Positions 35,667-45,465 of a stretch of 64,000 nucleotides of DNA are shown in pieces. The first letter of the stretch is position 1. Every line of letters starts with the position of its first letter. The notes under the pieces were generated by a model. It was given only the letters and a program-made list of their open reading frames with translations. It ran no database searches and was not told the origin of the DNA. A program made the position numbers and the translations under genes. Source of the DNA: Deltaproteobacteria bacterium (GTDB taxonomy: Bacteria > Desulfobacterota > Binatia > Binatales > Binataceae); assembly GCA_021831785.1 (NCBI GenBank), contig JAKBMB010000032.1, forward strand, positions 62,001-126,000, given 5' to 3'.

Positions 35667-36952
35667 ACGCGGCGCAAATTTCGCCGGCAGCCGCCAAGGC
35701 CGTGCGCGACGTGGTCGATTATGAGCTTCTGTTCGACTGCGTGCATTGCGGACTGTGCCTGGAAGCGTGTCCGACCTACGTGCTGACGCGCAGGGAGATG
35801 GACTCGCCGCGCGGGCGCATCTACCTGATGAAGGCGCTCGCCGAGGGCCGCAGCGAGCTCGAAGCCGACGTCGTGCGCCATCTCGATTTGTGCTTGGGAT
35901 GCCGCGGTTGCGAGACGGCGTGTCCGTCGGGCGTTCACTATGGCCGCCTGGTCGAACAAGCGCGCGCTTACGTGGCTGCCAACTATCCGCGCGGCCTGGT
36001 CGAACGCGCGCGCCGCTGGGCCATCTCAGCGCTCTTTCCCTATCCGCAGCGGCTGCGGCGCCTGCTGTGGCCGGTCAAGCTTTTGGAAAGCGCCGGCTTA
36101 AGGCCGCTCGCCGAGCAAGCGCTGCCGGGCAAGCTCGGCGGGTGGCTTGCCTTGCTCCCGCCGCTGGCCGCGCGAGAGCATAATCAGGTTGCAGTGCCAT
36201 GGCCCACGGCCCGTCCGAATGCGAGCGGCCCCGCGGTCGTGGTCCATCACGGCTGCGTGGCACAGATACTCACCGACGCGGAAAACCAAAACACCGGGCG
36301 CTTGCTCGAGGCCGCCGGCTACCGGGTGGTGCCGATGGCTCGAACGGAATGCTGCGGAGCGCTCGACCTACACCTCGGCAACGTCGAGCGGGCGCGCCGC
36401 TTCGCCCGCGTCAACGTGCGCGAGCTAAAGCGCGCCGGCGTCGAGGCAATTGTGAGCGCGGGCTCCGGGTGCTCCGTGGCGATCGCGGAGTATCGCGAGC
36501 TTTTGAGCGAGGACCCGGAGCTCAAAAGCGACGCGCAGAGCATTTCGGCCAAGGTCCGCGACCTGAGCACGCTGCTGCTCGACAGCAGGCTCACGTTCCC
36601 CAAATTCCCGTGCACGGTAACCTATCACGACGCGTGCCATCTACGGCACGGGCTCGGCGTCAGAGACGAGCCGCGCAAGCTGCTCGGCTCGATTCCGGGA
36701 CTGCGGCTGGTCGAGCTGCAGGAAGCGGATCTTTGCTGCGGCTCGGCGGGCAGCTACAATCTGACCGAGCTGGAAATGGCCGCCGACCTGGCGCGGCGCA
36801 AAGCGGACAACATTATTGTCACCGGCGCCGATTACGTCGTACTGTCTAATCCGGGCTGTGAACTTCAAATCGCCGCGGAGTTGCGCCGTCGTGGCGCCAA
36901 GACCAAAGTCATCCACCTGGCTAATTTCCTCGCCCGAGCGATGCGGGGCTAA
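35663..36952 (+). CDS. glcF: Glycolate oxidase, iron-sulfur subunit GlcF
   Basis: Electron-transfer subunit, 429 aa. The ATG at 35663 overlaps the glcE stop. Two 4Fe-4S motifs lie in the N-terminal third: CVHCGLCLEACP (residues 26-37) and CLGCRGCETACPSG. Two CCG domains follow, with ECCGALDLHLGN and DLCCGSAGSYNLTE, which bind a further cofactor and pass electrons to the membrane. It is complete, and it ends 145 bp before malate synthase. Confidence 0.94.
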   Translation: MNAAQISPAAAKAVRDVVDYELLFDCVHCGLCLEACPTYVLTRREMDSPRGRIYLMKALAEGRSELEADVVRHLDLCLGCRGCETACPSGVHYGRLVEQARAYVAANYPRGLVERARRWAISALFPYPQRLRRLLWPVKLLESAGLRPLAEQALPGKLGGWLALLPPLAAREHNQVAVPWPTARPNASGPAVVVHHGCVAQILTDAENQNTGRLLEAAGYRVVPMARTECCGALDLHLGNVERARRFARVNVRELKRAGVEAIVSAGSGCSVAIAEYRELLSEDPELKSDAQSISAKVRDLSTLLLDSRLTFPKFPCTVTYHDACHLRHGLGVRDEPRKLLGSIPGLRLVELQEADLCCGSAGSYNLTELEMAADLARRKADNIIVTGADYVVLSNPGCELQIAAELRRRGAKTKVIHLANFLARAMRG

Positions 36953-37097
36953 GTTCGCGCCGAACACGCGCCGGTCAATCGGGGCGTCAAACGCCGAACC
37001 GGCCTCGCGGATAAAATAGGCCGCGGCTTATGGCCGCGCGAAAGGCCGCCGAGCTTCGGCTTTCCCATCGAACCAAACAGGAGAGACAAGCGCCAAG

Positions 37098-38672
37098 ATG
37101 AGTACCGCAGGAGTCCCCAAAGATGTAACGATCAATGCGCCGGTCGAGCCCGAGTGGAGGCCGATCCTTTCAGCCGACGCGCTTGAATTTGTTTGCGAGC
37201 TGCACCGCATGTTTGACGGGCGCCGGCGCGAGCTGTTGCAGCGGCGCCAGGAAAGGCAACGCCGGCTCGATCAGGGCGAACTGCCTGACTTTTTGCCGGA
37301 GACCGCCAAGGTCCGCAATTCCAATTGGACGGTAGCACCGCCGCCGCCCGACCTTGAGGAGCGCAAGGTCGAAATCACCGGGCCCAGCGACCGCAAGATG
37401 ATTATCAACGCGCTCAACAGCGGAGCGAGCGTGTTCATGGCAGACTTCGAGGACTCGCTTTCGCCGACTTGGGTCAACGTGGTCCAGGGACAGCTAAATT
37501 TACGCGACGCAGTGCGCCGCCAGATCAGCCTCGAAGCCGAGGGCGGCCGCGTTTACAAGCTCAACGAAAAGACCGCGGTACTGCTCGTCCGGCCCCGCGG
37601 ATGGCACCTGGTTGAAAAACACGTGCTGATCGGCGGCCAGCCGGTCTCGGGCAGCCTATTCGACTTCGGCCTCTACTTCTACCATAACGCACAGGCGCTG
37701 CGCTCAAGCGGCACCGGCCCGTACTTCTATCTGCCGAAGCTCGAGAGCCACCTGGAGGCGCGGCTGTGGAGCGACGTTTTCAAGCACGCCGAAGACCGGC
37801 TTAAGGTTGCCAGAGGAACCATCCGCGCAACAGTGCTCATCGAGACCATCCTGGCCACCTTCGAGATGAACGAGATTCTGCACGAGCTCAAGGAGCATAT
37901 CACCGGCCTCAACGCCGGGCGCTGGGACTACATGTTCAGCGTGATCAAGAAATTCCGCAAGCGCGAAGGCTTCTATCTGCCCGACCGCGGACAGGTGACT
38001 ATGACCGTACCCTTCATGCGCGCCTACACCGAGCTTTTGGTGAAGACCTGCCACAAAAGGGGCGCGCACGCGATGGGCGGGATGGCGCAGTACATCCCGA
38101 GCCGGCGAAACCCCGAGACCAATCGGCTCGCGCTGCAAAAGGTGCGCGACGACAAAGAACGCGAGTCGCGCGACGGCTTCGACGGCACCTGGGTGGCGCA
38201 TCCCGACTTGGTTCCCATCGCAATGGAGGTTTTCAATCAGCACCTCGGCAGCAGGCCGAATCAAAAGGAGCGTCTGCGCGAGGACGTAAACGTAGCCGCA
38301 AAAGACCTGCTCAACTTCCACATCGCGGGCGGCCAGGTGACCGAGACCGGCCTGCGCAACAATATCAGCGTCGCGGTGCAATACATGGGGAATTGGCTCG
38401 CCGGGCGCGGCGCGGTCGGCATTTTCGACTTGATGGAAGACGCGGCGACCGCGGAAATCTCCCGCTCGCAGATTTGGCAATGGCTCAGATGGGGAGCGAA
38501 GATGCCCGACGGCAGGATAGTCGACCGTCAGACCTACGAACGGCTCCTGGCCGAGGAACTCGGCAAGCTCGGGGGCGCTAGGGAGTTCGACGAGGCGGCC
38601 AAGCTCCTGACCAAACTCGTAGAGGGCGAGTTCACGGAATTCCTCACCTGGGTAGCCTACGACCGCCTCTAA
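37098..38672 (+). CDS. aceB: Malate synthase A
   Basis: Condenses glyoxylate and acetyl-CoA to malate. It is 524 aa, like AceB and shorter than the G isoform. Family motifs include [55 protein letters not shown] and [19 protein letters not shown], with a catalytic aspartate expected in [20 protein letters not shown]. Placed behind glcDEF it consumes the glyoxylate they make. An isocitrate lyase is not in the window, so glycolate rather than acetate may be the main source. Confidence 0.96.
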   Translation: MSTAGVPKDVTINAPVEPEWRPILSADALEFVCELHRMFDGRRRELLQRRQERQRRLDQGELPDFLPETAKVRNSNWTVAPPPPDLEERKVEITGPSDRKMIINALNSGASVFMADFEDSLSPTWVNVVQGQLNLRDAVRRQISLEAEGGRVYKLNEKTAVLLVRPRGWHLVEKHVLIGGQPVSGSLFDFGLYFYHNAQALRSSGTGPYFYLPKLESHLEARLWSDVFKHAEDRLKVARGTIRATVLIETILATFEMNEILHELKEHITGLNAGRWDYMFSVIKKFRKREGFYLPDRGQVTMTVPFMRAYTELLVKTCHKRGAHAMGGMAQYIPSRRNPETNRLALQKVRDDKERESRDGFDGTWVAHPDLVPIAMEVFNQHLGSRPNQKERLREDVNVAAKDLLNFHIAGGQVTETGLRNNISVAVQYMGNWLAGRGAVGIFDLMEDAATAEISRSQIWQWLRWGAKMPDGRIVDRQTYERLLAEELGKLGGAREFDEAAKLLTKLVEGEFTEFLTWVAYDRL

Positions 38673-38815
38673 TTCGCGCGCGTGAAGCGCCGCACGCTGG
38701 GTATCGGCAGCTATCCGCATAGTTAAGCATAAAAGGCCGACCTCTCCCACGCTGTCTTGCGCCGCTGGCCTTGGGCCCGCCGCGCTGCGATGAACGCTTC
38801 CCTCCCCCTTCCCGG

Positions 38816-38840
38816 CCTTCCCCCGCGCGGCGGGGGAAGG
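38816..38840. terminator. Perfect 11-bp stem between convergent aceB and permease
   Basis: CCTTCCCCCGC and GCGGGGGAAGG flank a GCG loop in the 246-bp gap between two convergent genes. It is well placed to act as a bidirectional terminator. There is no T-run, so it could equally be a dispersed palindromic repeat: the same stem core recurs at 59468-59496. Confidence 0.5.
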
Positions 38841-38918
38841 CGGCGGCCGGGCTTAATCGCCGTCGATGCGCCGCCTCAGGCGCCGCGCATCCGCCGCCGT
38901 CGGTTTCACTGTTACGCG

Positions 38919-40523
38919 CTAAGCGGTCCTCATCCAGTTGGGGAACACGAAATAGATCAGAAGCGCGATCAAGATCAGGTACCCCAGGAGCACAAAGGTC
39001 CATCCCATATTATGGCGGATTACCTCGCCTTCGTTGCGCACGAAACGGCTGGTTGATACCCCCACGCTGGCGGTTTGCGGCGCCACCGGCTTGCCGATTT
39101 CGGCCCCCACCGAGTTAAGGCTGGGCAGCAGCAGATTGGGGAAGCCGAGCAGGTTGCCCACCAGCACCTGAAAGTAACCGAACATCGCGTTGGTGGACGT
39201 GTTGCTGCCGGACAGCGCGACTCCGATCCAACCCAGGATTGGCGCGATGACGAGAAACGCGGTGCCCGCGTGCGAGCAGACGAAAGCAAGCGAGGTGGCC
39301 ATTCCGGAATAGTTAAAAACGTAGGCCAGACCGAAAATGAATGCCCCGACCAGCACCGCTCCCCACATCTGATGGTAAGTGCGCCGGAAGATCTCGCCCA
39401 ATTGACCGATTCCGGGGCGCAGCAGGGCTACGATGATGAGCCAGGACACAAGGATCGCGGTGCCGCTAATGTAAGGATTGAAGTTGAACAACGCGGCAAC
39501 CGGCTTGTGCGTGACAGCCGACATCGCAGTAACTTTCACCGCCAACAAGCTTTGGCGCATGAGCGGCGACCACGGACCGGTCCACAGGATAACGACCACC
39601 ATCAGCACGGCGAAGGGAAGCCAGGCCCTGATTATCTCGGCGCGTGAAAGACCGTGGCTGCGGTCCTCGTCGGCGTTCTCAACTACGACGCCGCCGTAAC
39701 CCAGGATCGTGGCCGGGCGCCAAACCTTAAGCAGCGCGAAAACCGCGGCGAAAGAAACGATCGCTCCGGCTATGTCCGGCAAATACGGACCCAGGTATTG
39801 GGACACCGGGAACTGGCCGGCGATGTAGGACAGCGAGCCCACCACTGCGAGCGGCCAACCCTCGCGCAGCCCGCGCCTGCCGGTCACCAGATAGATCAAA
39901 ACCCACGGCGGAAGCAGCGCGAGAAGCGCCACGATGCGCCCGACCGAAGCCGAAAGCGCCATCAGCGGCAGGCCCGTCACCGCGGCCAGCGCGATTATCG
40001 GCACGCCCAACGCCCCGTACGAAACCGGCGCATTGTTCGCTATCGCCGCGACCCGCAGCGCGTCGAGGTCGGGCACTCCGGAAGCCACCAGAATCGGCGC
40101 CACCACCGCCCACGGTAAGCCGAAGCCGACCAGTCCTTCCAACAGCGCCCCGAACGCCCATGCCAGCAAGATGGTTTGGACCCGAATATCGGCCGTCGCA
40201 TGCGCCATCAGCCAGCGCCGAAAACGCTCAAAATCGCCGCTCACCCGCAGCGTGTTAAAGATCATCACACCCCATACGGTGATCCAGTCTACCGCCCAGA
40301 TTCCCGTGGCCGCGCCGTAAACGTAGGCGCGCACGCCGCTGCCCAGCGGCATCTGCCACACCGTGAACGCCAGCACGAAGGTGACCAACGAGCCGATCAG
40401 CGTGGCCAGCCAGGCCGAAGTTCGATACACGGCAAGCAACACCAGCAGCAGCACCACCGGAATCAACGCGACCAAACCAGTGAGCACCAGATTGTGCAGC
40501 GGGTCCACGAGTTGCGCAAACAT
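38919..40523 (-). CDS. Lactate/glycolate permease (LctP family)
   Basis: A 534-aa inner-membrane transporter with about 13 helices, slightly shorter than E. coli LldP and GlcA. Family marks are LVALIPVVLLLVLLAVYR near the N-terminus, WAFGALLEGLVGFGLPWAV, ALGVPIIALAAVTGLP, and GVALSGSNTSTNAMFGYFQV near the C-terminus. It is the natural uptake step for the convergent glcDEF-aceB operon, so glycolate (GlcA-like) is the likely substrate. L-lactate is the alternative. Confidence 0.92.
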   Translation of the reverse strand: MFAQLVDPLHNLVLTGLVALIPVVLLLVLLAVYRTSAWLATLIGSLVTFVLAFTVWQMPLGSGVRAYVYGAATGIWAVDWITVWGVMIFNTLRVSGDFERFRRWLMAHATADIRVQTILLAWAFGALLEGLVGFGLPWAVVAPILVASGVPDLDALRVAAIANNAPVSYGALGVPIIALAAVTGLPLMALSASVGRIVALLALLPPWVLIYLVTGRRGLREGWPLAVVGSLSYIAGQFPVSQYLGPYLPDIAGAIVSFAAVFALLKVWRPATILGYGGVVVENADEDRSHGLSRAEIIRAWLPFAVLMVVVILWTGPWSPLMRQSLLAVKVTAMSAVTHKPVAALFNFNPYISGTAILVSWLIIVALLRPGIGQLGEIFRRTYHQMWGAVLVGAFIFGLAYVFNYSGMATSLAFVCSHAGTAFLVIAPILGWIGVALSGSNTSTNAMFGYFQVLVGNLLGFPNLLLPSLNSVGAEIGKPVAPQTASVGVSTSRFVRNEGEVIRHNMGWTFVLLGYLILIALLIYFVFPNWMRTA

Positions 40524-41162
40524 GTCTCTCCCTCCCCTTGCAAGGTCAGCGCGGACTAGCAGCGCGTTGCAGTCTTGGCTCGGACGGCTTCAAGCACTTG
40601 GTTCTCGAAACCGTTCACGAGCGAGCAGTTACGCCTAAACTTCGTGAGACTCGTCCTGAACCGCACGCCCGAGCCTTTGAACCGGCATGGCCATCCCCCG
40701 TGCTCGTCCTGTTCGCCTCTCGCGACCCGTCAGAGCACCACAAGCTTCTTGCCCGGCCTGGCAGGGCTTAGCACGTCGCGCCAAGCCGTTCTGAAGCTTC
40801 TCTCCCAAGCCGTTTCTCCGCGATCTGCCGCCGGCCGGGGCTGCGATCCCCGTACCACGGTCTTCTCCGGGCCTGCTCTTTTTCTACATTTCAACCCGGT
40901 CCCGACCGATCGGGGCGCGCTTTGAACTGGATTGCCTGACACGGGATGCAAAGTCAACCCAAGATAAGATAGCTGAAAAAGGACCATCAAGTCTTTGTTC
41001 TGCGCACAGCGGCTAAAAGCGCCGCAACCTTCGCGTCCTATGGCTGGTTAAATCCGGCTCAGACGCTTCGCACGGCTTCCAAACCCTGAATCAGGCCGCA
41101 CATCTTGTCTCCCGACAGCGCCCGCAGGGATAATTTCGTTGCAGGCGGGAAGATCCGGACAG
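40524..41162. other. Intergenic region before the FAD oxidoreductase
   Basis: 640 bp without a recognisable gene, RNA or repeat. The open frames found in it have no family resemblance. AT-rich patches near 40960-40985 (AAGATAAGATAGCTG) could be promoter DNA. Confidence 0.4.
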
Positions 41163-42395
41163 ATGGCCGCAGAGATACAATCTCCGTCCGGGCGCCACGA
41201 GGTGATTGTGGTCGGAGCGGGGGTGGTCGGCAGTGCGTTAGCTATGGCGCTGGGCGAACGCGGGGTTAAAGCCCTGGTGCTGGACCCCGATCTCAGCGGG
41301 CGGCTTAGCTCGAGCGAAAAGAACGCAGGCGGAGTTCGCGCGACCTGGTGGCAGCCAGTGAATATTCGACTGTGCCTGGCCTCGATCCGGTACTACGAAG
41401 CCCTACGAGACGAGGTTGGCTTCAACCAAAAAGGCTATCTCTGGCTCTACGGCCGCGACACCTGGGAAAGCGCGCTGGCTCATCTCGACCTGCAACGCCA
41501 ACTGGGGCATCGGATTGAAGTTCTGACCGGCGCCGAGGTCAGTCAGCGGGTGCCGGAGATAGACGGGCTCGACGGCGTCGCGGGCGCGACCTTCGCCCCT
41601 CGCGACGGCCTGATAAATCCTAACCTGCTCAAGCTCCATTACCAGAGCCGTTCTCGCGCGCTGGGCGCAAGCTTCGCCGATCGCGTCTTCGTGTACGCAA
41701 TTCGGCGCGCGCACGATGAGGTCCGCCTGGAATGCTGGCAAGCCGACGAGGCCTTATCGGACCAGGCGCTGGCGCGGATAATGGCGCAGGACGAGATCGG
41801 CGATGCGCAGGGCGGCCGGCTGTTCGAGGTTAGATGCTCGGCGCTCGCCGTCTGCGCCGGCGCGTGGTCGCCGAACCTGCTCAAGCTCGCCGGCCTTGGC
41901 TCGCCGACCCAAGCGGTGCGCCGCCAGCTCTGCCTGGTTCATTGCCGCGCGACCAATCTGGCCGGGCATGGGATGATCGTTGACACCTGCGGGCTGTACT
42001 TCCACAACGAAGGCCAGTTTATTCTGGCCGGCTACTCACCGCCTGAAGAGCCGCCCGGCTACTCGTTCCGGTACGACGGCGAGGAGTTCTTCCGCAACGA
42101 AATTTGGCCGCGTATGTTCGCGCGGATGAGCTGCTGCGAGCGCCTGCGCCACGTCGGCGGATGGGCCGGGCTCTACGCGGTGACGCCCGACCGCAGCGCG
42201 ATCCTCGGCGTCGCGGCCGAGCAGGTGTTCGAAGCGCATTCCTTCAGCGGGCGCGGCGTGATGCAGTCGTACGCCGCCGGCCAGGAACTGGCAAGCCTAA
42301 TCGTTACCGGGCGCCCCGGGCGCTGCGACGCGCGGCCCTTAAGCCGCGAGCGATTCGCCGCGGGCGCGCTGATTCCCGAGCCGCTGCACATCTAG
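41163..42395 (+). CDS. FAD-dependent oxidoreductase (DAO/sarcosine oxidase type)
   Basis: A 410-aa flavoprotein. The dinucleotide-binding motif VIVVGAGVVGSALAMALGERG is at the N-terminus. NAGGVRATWWQPVNIRLC and PRDGLINPNLLKLHYQSRSR are typical of the glycine/D-amino-acid/sarcosine oxidase family. The C-terminal WAGLYAVTPDRSAILG and FSGRGVMQSYAAGQELA complete the FAD fold. I prefer ATG 41163 over the TTG 24 bases earlier. The substrate is probably a secondary or D-amine but cannot be identified. Confidence 0.88.
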   Translation: MAAEIQSPSGRHEVIVVGAGVVGSALAMALGERGVKALVLDPDLSGRLSSSEKNAGGVRATWWQPVNIRLCLASIRYYEALRDEVGFNQKGYLWLYGRDTWESALAHLDLQRQLGHRIEVLTGAEVSQRVPEIDGLDGVAGATFAPRDGLINPNLLKLHYQSRSRALGASFADRVFVYAIRRAHDEVRLECWQADEALSDQALARIMAQDEIGDAQGGRLFEVRCSALAVCAGAWSPNLLKLAGLGSPTQAVRRQLCLVHCRATNLAGHGMIVDTCGLYFHNEGQFILAGYSPPEEPPGYSFRYDGEEFFRNEIWPRMFARMSCCERLRHVGGWAGLYAVTPDRSAILGVAAEQVFEAHSFSGRGVMQSYAAGQELASLIVTGRPGRCDARPLSRERFAAGALIPEPLHI

Positions 42396-42581
42396 CCGGC
42401 GCGATTACGCAATAAGTGCGGTTGCGCGCGTGCAGTTGCGTGCGATTGCGGCTGTTACGCATTAACGCGCCGGCGCGCCATCCGGCGCAAGGGCGACATC
42501 GCAGTTGCGGGCTTCGTTTCGCTCGCAGCGACACAACGCGCTGTTGCCCTTGCTCGTCATTTTGCGTCCGATAGGTCTCTG

Positions 42582-42701
42582 GTGGGGCGGGCCGGAGCCT
42601 GTTCTGAGCGAAGCGAAGAATGCCCGCCATGATGCGCAGGCGCCACGCCCGCGCGACTAATCGATCACCGGCTGCCGGGCGGGCACGGCGGCCCGCCCCA
42701 C
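42582..42701. repeat. Dispersed palindromic repeat, copy B
   Basis: Second copy of the intergenic element, bounded by GTGGGGCGGGCC and GGCCCGCCCCAC. It shares TGCCCGCCATGATGCGC, GGCGCCACGCCCGCGCGAC and GCGGGCACGGCGGCCCGCCC with copy A at 23929-24048. It contains an extra GAGCCTGTTCTGAGCGAAGC segment near the left end. It occupies most of the 447-bp gap before the second moxR, and I see nothing else there. Confidence 0.8.
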
Positions 42702-42842
42702 TGCTCAAAAATTCACCAACTCTCGGGGCTGCGCGCAGTTTCTTGCGACCGCTTAGTTCCGCAGTTTCGCATCCGTGCGCGAAGGATGGTATTGAACATA
42801 GGATGAGTGCGTCCGCACAGTTAAGCGCACAACGGAGATAGG

Positions 42843-43796
42843 ATGTTTGCCTCGATAGATGATGTCGTCACCCGGTTCGCAGCCCACGGTTACATCGCCA
42901 ACCGCCGGCTGGCAACCGTCGTCTACCTCGCGACCGGGCTTAGAAAGCCGGTGCTGGTCGAGGGCCCAGCCGGCGTCGGCAAGACCGAGCTTGCCAAGGT
43001 GTTGGCGCAGGCCCTCGAGCTGCCGCTGATCCGGCTGCAATGCTACGAGGGACTGGACGAGGGTAAGGCGCTCTACGAATGGGAATACGCCAAACAGTTG
43101 CTCTACACGCAGATTCTCAAGGACAAGATCGGCGACGTGCTGCGGGACACCCGCACGCTGGCCGGCGCCGTCGAGCGCATCGCGCGCGAGGACGCGGTGT
43201 TCTTCTCCGAGCGCTTCATCCTGCCCCGCCCGCTGCTCAAGGCGATAAGCAGCGAGCATCCGACCGTGCTGTTGGTCGATGAGATCGACAAAGCGGACCA
43301 GGAGTTTGAAGCCTTTCTGCTGGAGGTTCTCTCCGACTTTCAAGTAACCGTACCCGAACTGGGCACGCTCAAGGCCAAGCACGTTCCGTTTGTGGTGCTC
43401 ACCTCCAACAACGCGCGCGAGCTTTCCGATGCGCTCAAGCGCCGTTGCCTGCATCTGTACGTGGATTATCCCGATAAGCAGCAGGAACTGGCGATTATCG
43501 GCGCGAAGGCGCCCGAGGCGCGGCGCGAACTCGCCGAAGAGGTGGTGAACGTCGTGCAATCCTTGCGCAAGCTCGACCTCAAAAAAACGCCGGGGATCAG
43601 CGAGACCTTGGATTGGATAAAGGCGCTCACCCTGCTCAACATCGAAAGCCTCGACCATGAGATGGTGAACGAGACCTTCGACGCCATCGTGAAGTACGAG
43701 GGCGACGTGCGCAAGGCGCAGGAAGAGCTCAAGGAGTACCTGCGCCGCGCCCGCGTGCGGCGCGCCGACGGCTCCGACCGCGACCTGCTCAACTGA
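42843..43796 (+). CDS. MoxR-family AAA+ ATPase (CoxD-like)
   Basis: A 317-aa AAA+ ATPase with Walker A GPAGVGKT at residues 41-48 and Walker B TVLLVDEIDKAD. The lid and sensor portion VVLTSNNARELSDALKRRCLHLYVDYP is typical. The subgroup is the one paired with CoxE-like VWA proteins, and such a gene follows after 24 bp. In CO-dehydrogenase systems CoxD is needed for active-site maturation; no cox structural genes are nearby, so the client is open. GGAGATAGG precedes the start. Confidence 0.94.
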   Translation: MFASIDDVVTRFAAHGYIANRRLATVVYLATGLRKPVLVEGPAGVGKTELAKVLAQALELPLIRLQCYEGLDEGKALYEWEYAKQLLYTQILKDKIGDVLRDTRTLAGAVERIAREDAVFFSERFILPRPLLKAISSEHPTVLLVDEIDKADQEFEAFLLEVLSDFQVTVPELGTLKAKHVPFVVLTSNNARELSDALKRRCLHLYVDYPDKQQELAIIGAKAPEARRELAEEVVNVVQSLRKLDLKKTPGISETLDWIKALTLLNIESLDHEMVNETFDAIVKYEGDVRKAQEELKEYLRRARVRRADGSDRDLLN

Positions 43797-43820
43797 TCGC
43801 AGCGCCCACAAGGCCTCCTT

Positions 43821-45245
43821 ATGAGAGCGGGGATGGACGAAAAATTGATCGAGTTCGCCGCGCTTTTGCGCGACAACGGAATTCGCGTCTCGCTGGCCGA
43901 GACCTTGGACGCGGTAGACGCCTGCCGGCGCGTGGGGTTGGCCGACCGCGCCGCGGTATACGCCGCTTTGCGCTGCACGATGGTCAAGCGTGCCGCGGAC
44001 GGTGAGGCCTTCGACCGCCTTTTCGCGCTCTTTTTCTCGGGCCTAGGCGAGGTAATCAAACAGGCTAGCCAGGCCGTGCAGCGGGAACTGGCGCTTTCAG
44101 AGCGCGAATTCCAGGAGCTAATCGACCAACTCGCGCAATTACTGGCCGCCCACGAGGGCGAGCTCTCTCCGCTGGCACGCGAGCTTTTGGCCGCCGATTC
44201 GGCGCGACTGGAGCGGCGCATCCGCGACGCGGCGCGAGAGATTCGGCGATTGTTTCCCGCGCCGGCCGGCGGGCAGTACCGCTTGCGCCTTAAGCTGGCC
44301 GAGCTTATAGGTCTGCGGCGCCTTGAGCGCGAGCTCGGCGAAATCCGACAGCTCGTAGAGGAGTCCGGCTATGACCCGCTCGCCCGCGCGCGCATGGGAC
44401 AATACGTCGAGCGGCGGTTCAACGCCTTAGAGACCATCCTGCAGCGCTACGCCGGAGGAGAAACAGGACAAGACGCGCGCCGCGAACGCGAGGCGCGCGA
44501 GCAGCAGACGCTGCGCGAGAAAAACTTATACTATATGAGCGAGCAGGAGCTCGACCGAATCAAAGGGGCGGTGGCGCATCTGGCCCAGCGGCTTAAGAGC
44601 GCCGCCTCGGTGCGCCGGCGTATCACGAGCCGCGGGCGATTCGACGCCAAGAAGACCCTGCGCCGCAGCCTTCGCTGGGGAGGAGTGCCGTTCGTCTTGC
44701 GCTTCGATAAGCGCAAGAAAGACAAACCGCAGATCGTGGTGCTGTGCGACGTTTCCGATTCGGTGCGCAACGTGGCGCGCTTTATGCTGCAGCTCATGTA
44801 CTCGCTGCAAGACCTTTACTGGCGCGTGCGCAGCTTTATCTTCGTCGCCGAGCTCGGCGAAGTGACCAGCCACTTCCGCGAGAACGACGTCGGAGGCGCG
44901 CTCGAGCTGGCCCTCAACGGCGCGGTGATAAACGTCTACGCGCATTCTAATTTCGGGCGCGCCTTCCGCATCTTTGCCGAAGATTACGCCGGCGCCGTGA
45001 ACAAGAAGACCACGGTGCTGGTGCTCGGCGACGGACGCAACAACTACAATCTGCCGGGCGACCAGTTTCTAGGCGCGATTCGCCGGCGCGCCAAGCAGGT
45101 GCTATGGCTCAACCCCGAAGGCCGCGCTACGTGGGGATTTGGCGACAGCGAGATGGCGCGCTACGCTCTGCAATGCGATGTGGTCGAGGAATGCCGAAAC
45201 TTAAACCAACTCTACCGCGTCGTGGACCGATTGCTCGCGCGCTGA
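43821..45245 (+). CDS. CoxE-like VWA domain protein
   Basis: A 474-aa soluble protein. The N-terminal 280 residues are helical and highly charged, starting with FAALLRDNGIRVSLAETLDAV, a CoxE-family opening. The VWA domain begins with VVLCDVSDSVRNVARFM, where Asp310, Ser312 and Ser314 form an intact MIDAS. TTVLVLGDGRNNYNLPG and KQVLWLNPEGRATWGFGDSEM follow, also CoxE-like. It pairs with the MoxR ATPase directly upstream as a likely metal-insertion chaperone. The start could be ATG 43833. Confidence 0.9.
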   Translation: MRAGMDEKLIEFAALLRDNGIRVSLAETLDAVDACRRVGLADRAAVYAALRCTMVKRAADGEAFDRLFALFFSGLGEVIKQASQAVQRELALSEREFQELIDQLAQLLAAHEGELSPLARELLAADSARLERRIRDAAREIRRLFPAPAGGQYRLRLKLAELIGLRRLERELGEIRQLVEESGYDPLARARMGQYVERRFNALETILQRYAGGETGQDARREREAREQQTLREKNLYYMSEQELDRIKGAVAHLAQRLKSAASVRRRITSRGRFDAKKTLRRSLRWGGVPFVLRFDKRKKDKPQIVVLCDVSDSVRNVARFMLQLMYSLQDLYWRVRSFIFVAELGEVTSHFRENDVGGALELALNGAVINVYAHSNFGRAFRIFAEDYAGAVNKKTTVLVLGDGRNNYNLPGDQFLGAIRRRAKQVLWLNPEGRATWGFGDSEMARYALQCDVVEECRNLNQLYRVVDRLLAR

Positions 45246-45465
45246 AGACCTTGCGGAGCGAGTGCTCCGACAAGGGCGGAAAGCCCGGCAAACAAGCGTT
45301 GCTGCTTGTCGGCATCCGCGCGGGATCGAAGCCGGAACACGAGGCCGGCCGGCGGCTGAGTTGACGACCCGGCGCGTTTGCGCGCAAAATCAAACAAAGC
45401 GCCGGGGGCTTTGGGCTTGAGTGGAGCGCGCACGTTGGGGCACAATTCTTACGAGCGGTAATTTT

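Noticed and set aside
35165-36952. Extended 595-aa form of GlcF
   Set aside because: The extra N-terminal part is the out-of-frame reading of glcE; ATG 35663 gives normal GlcF.
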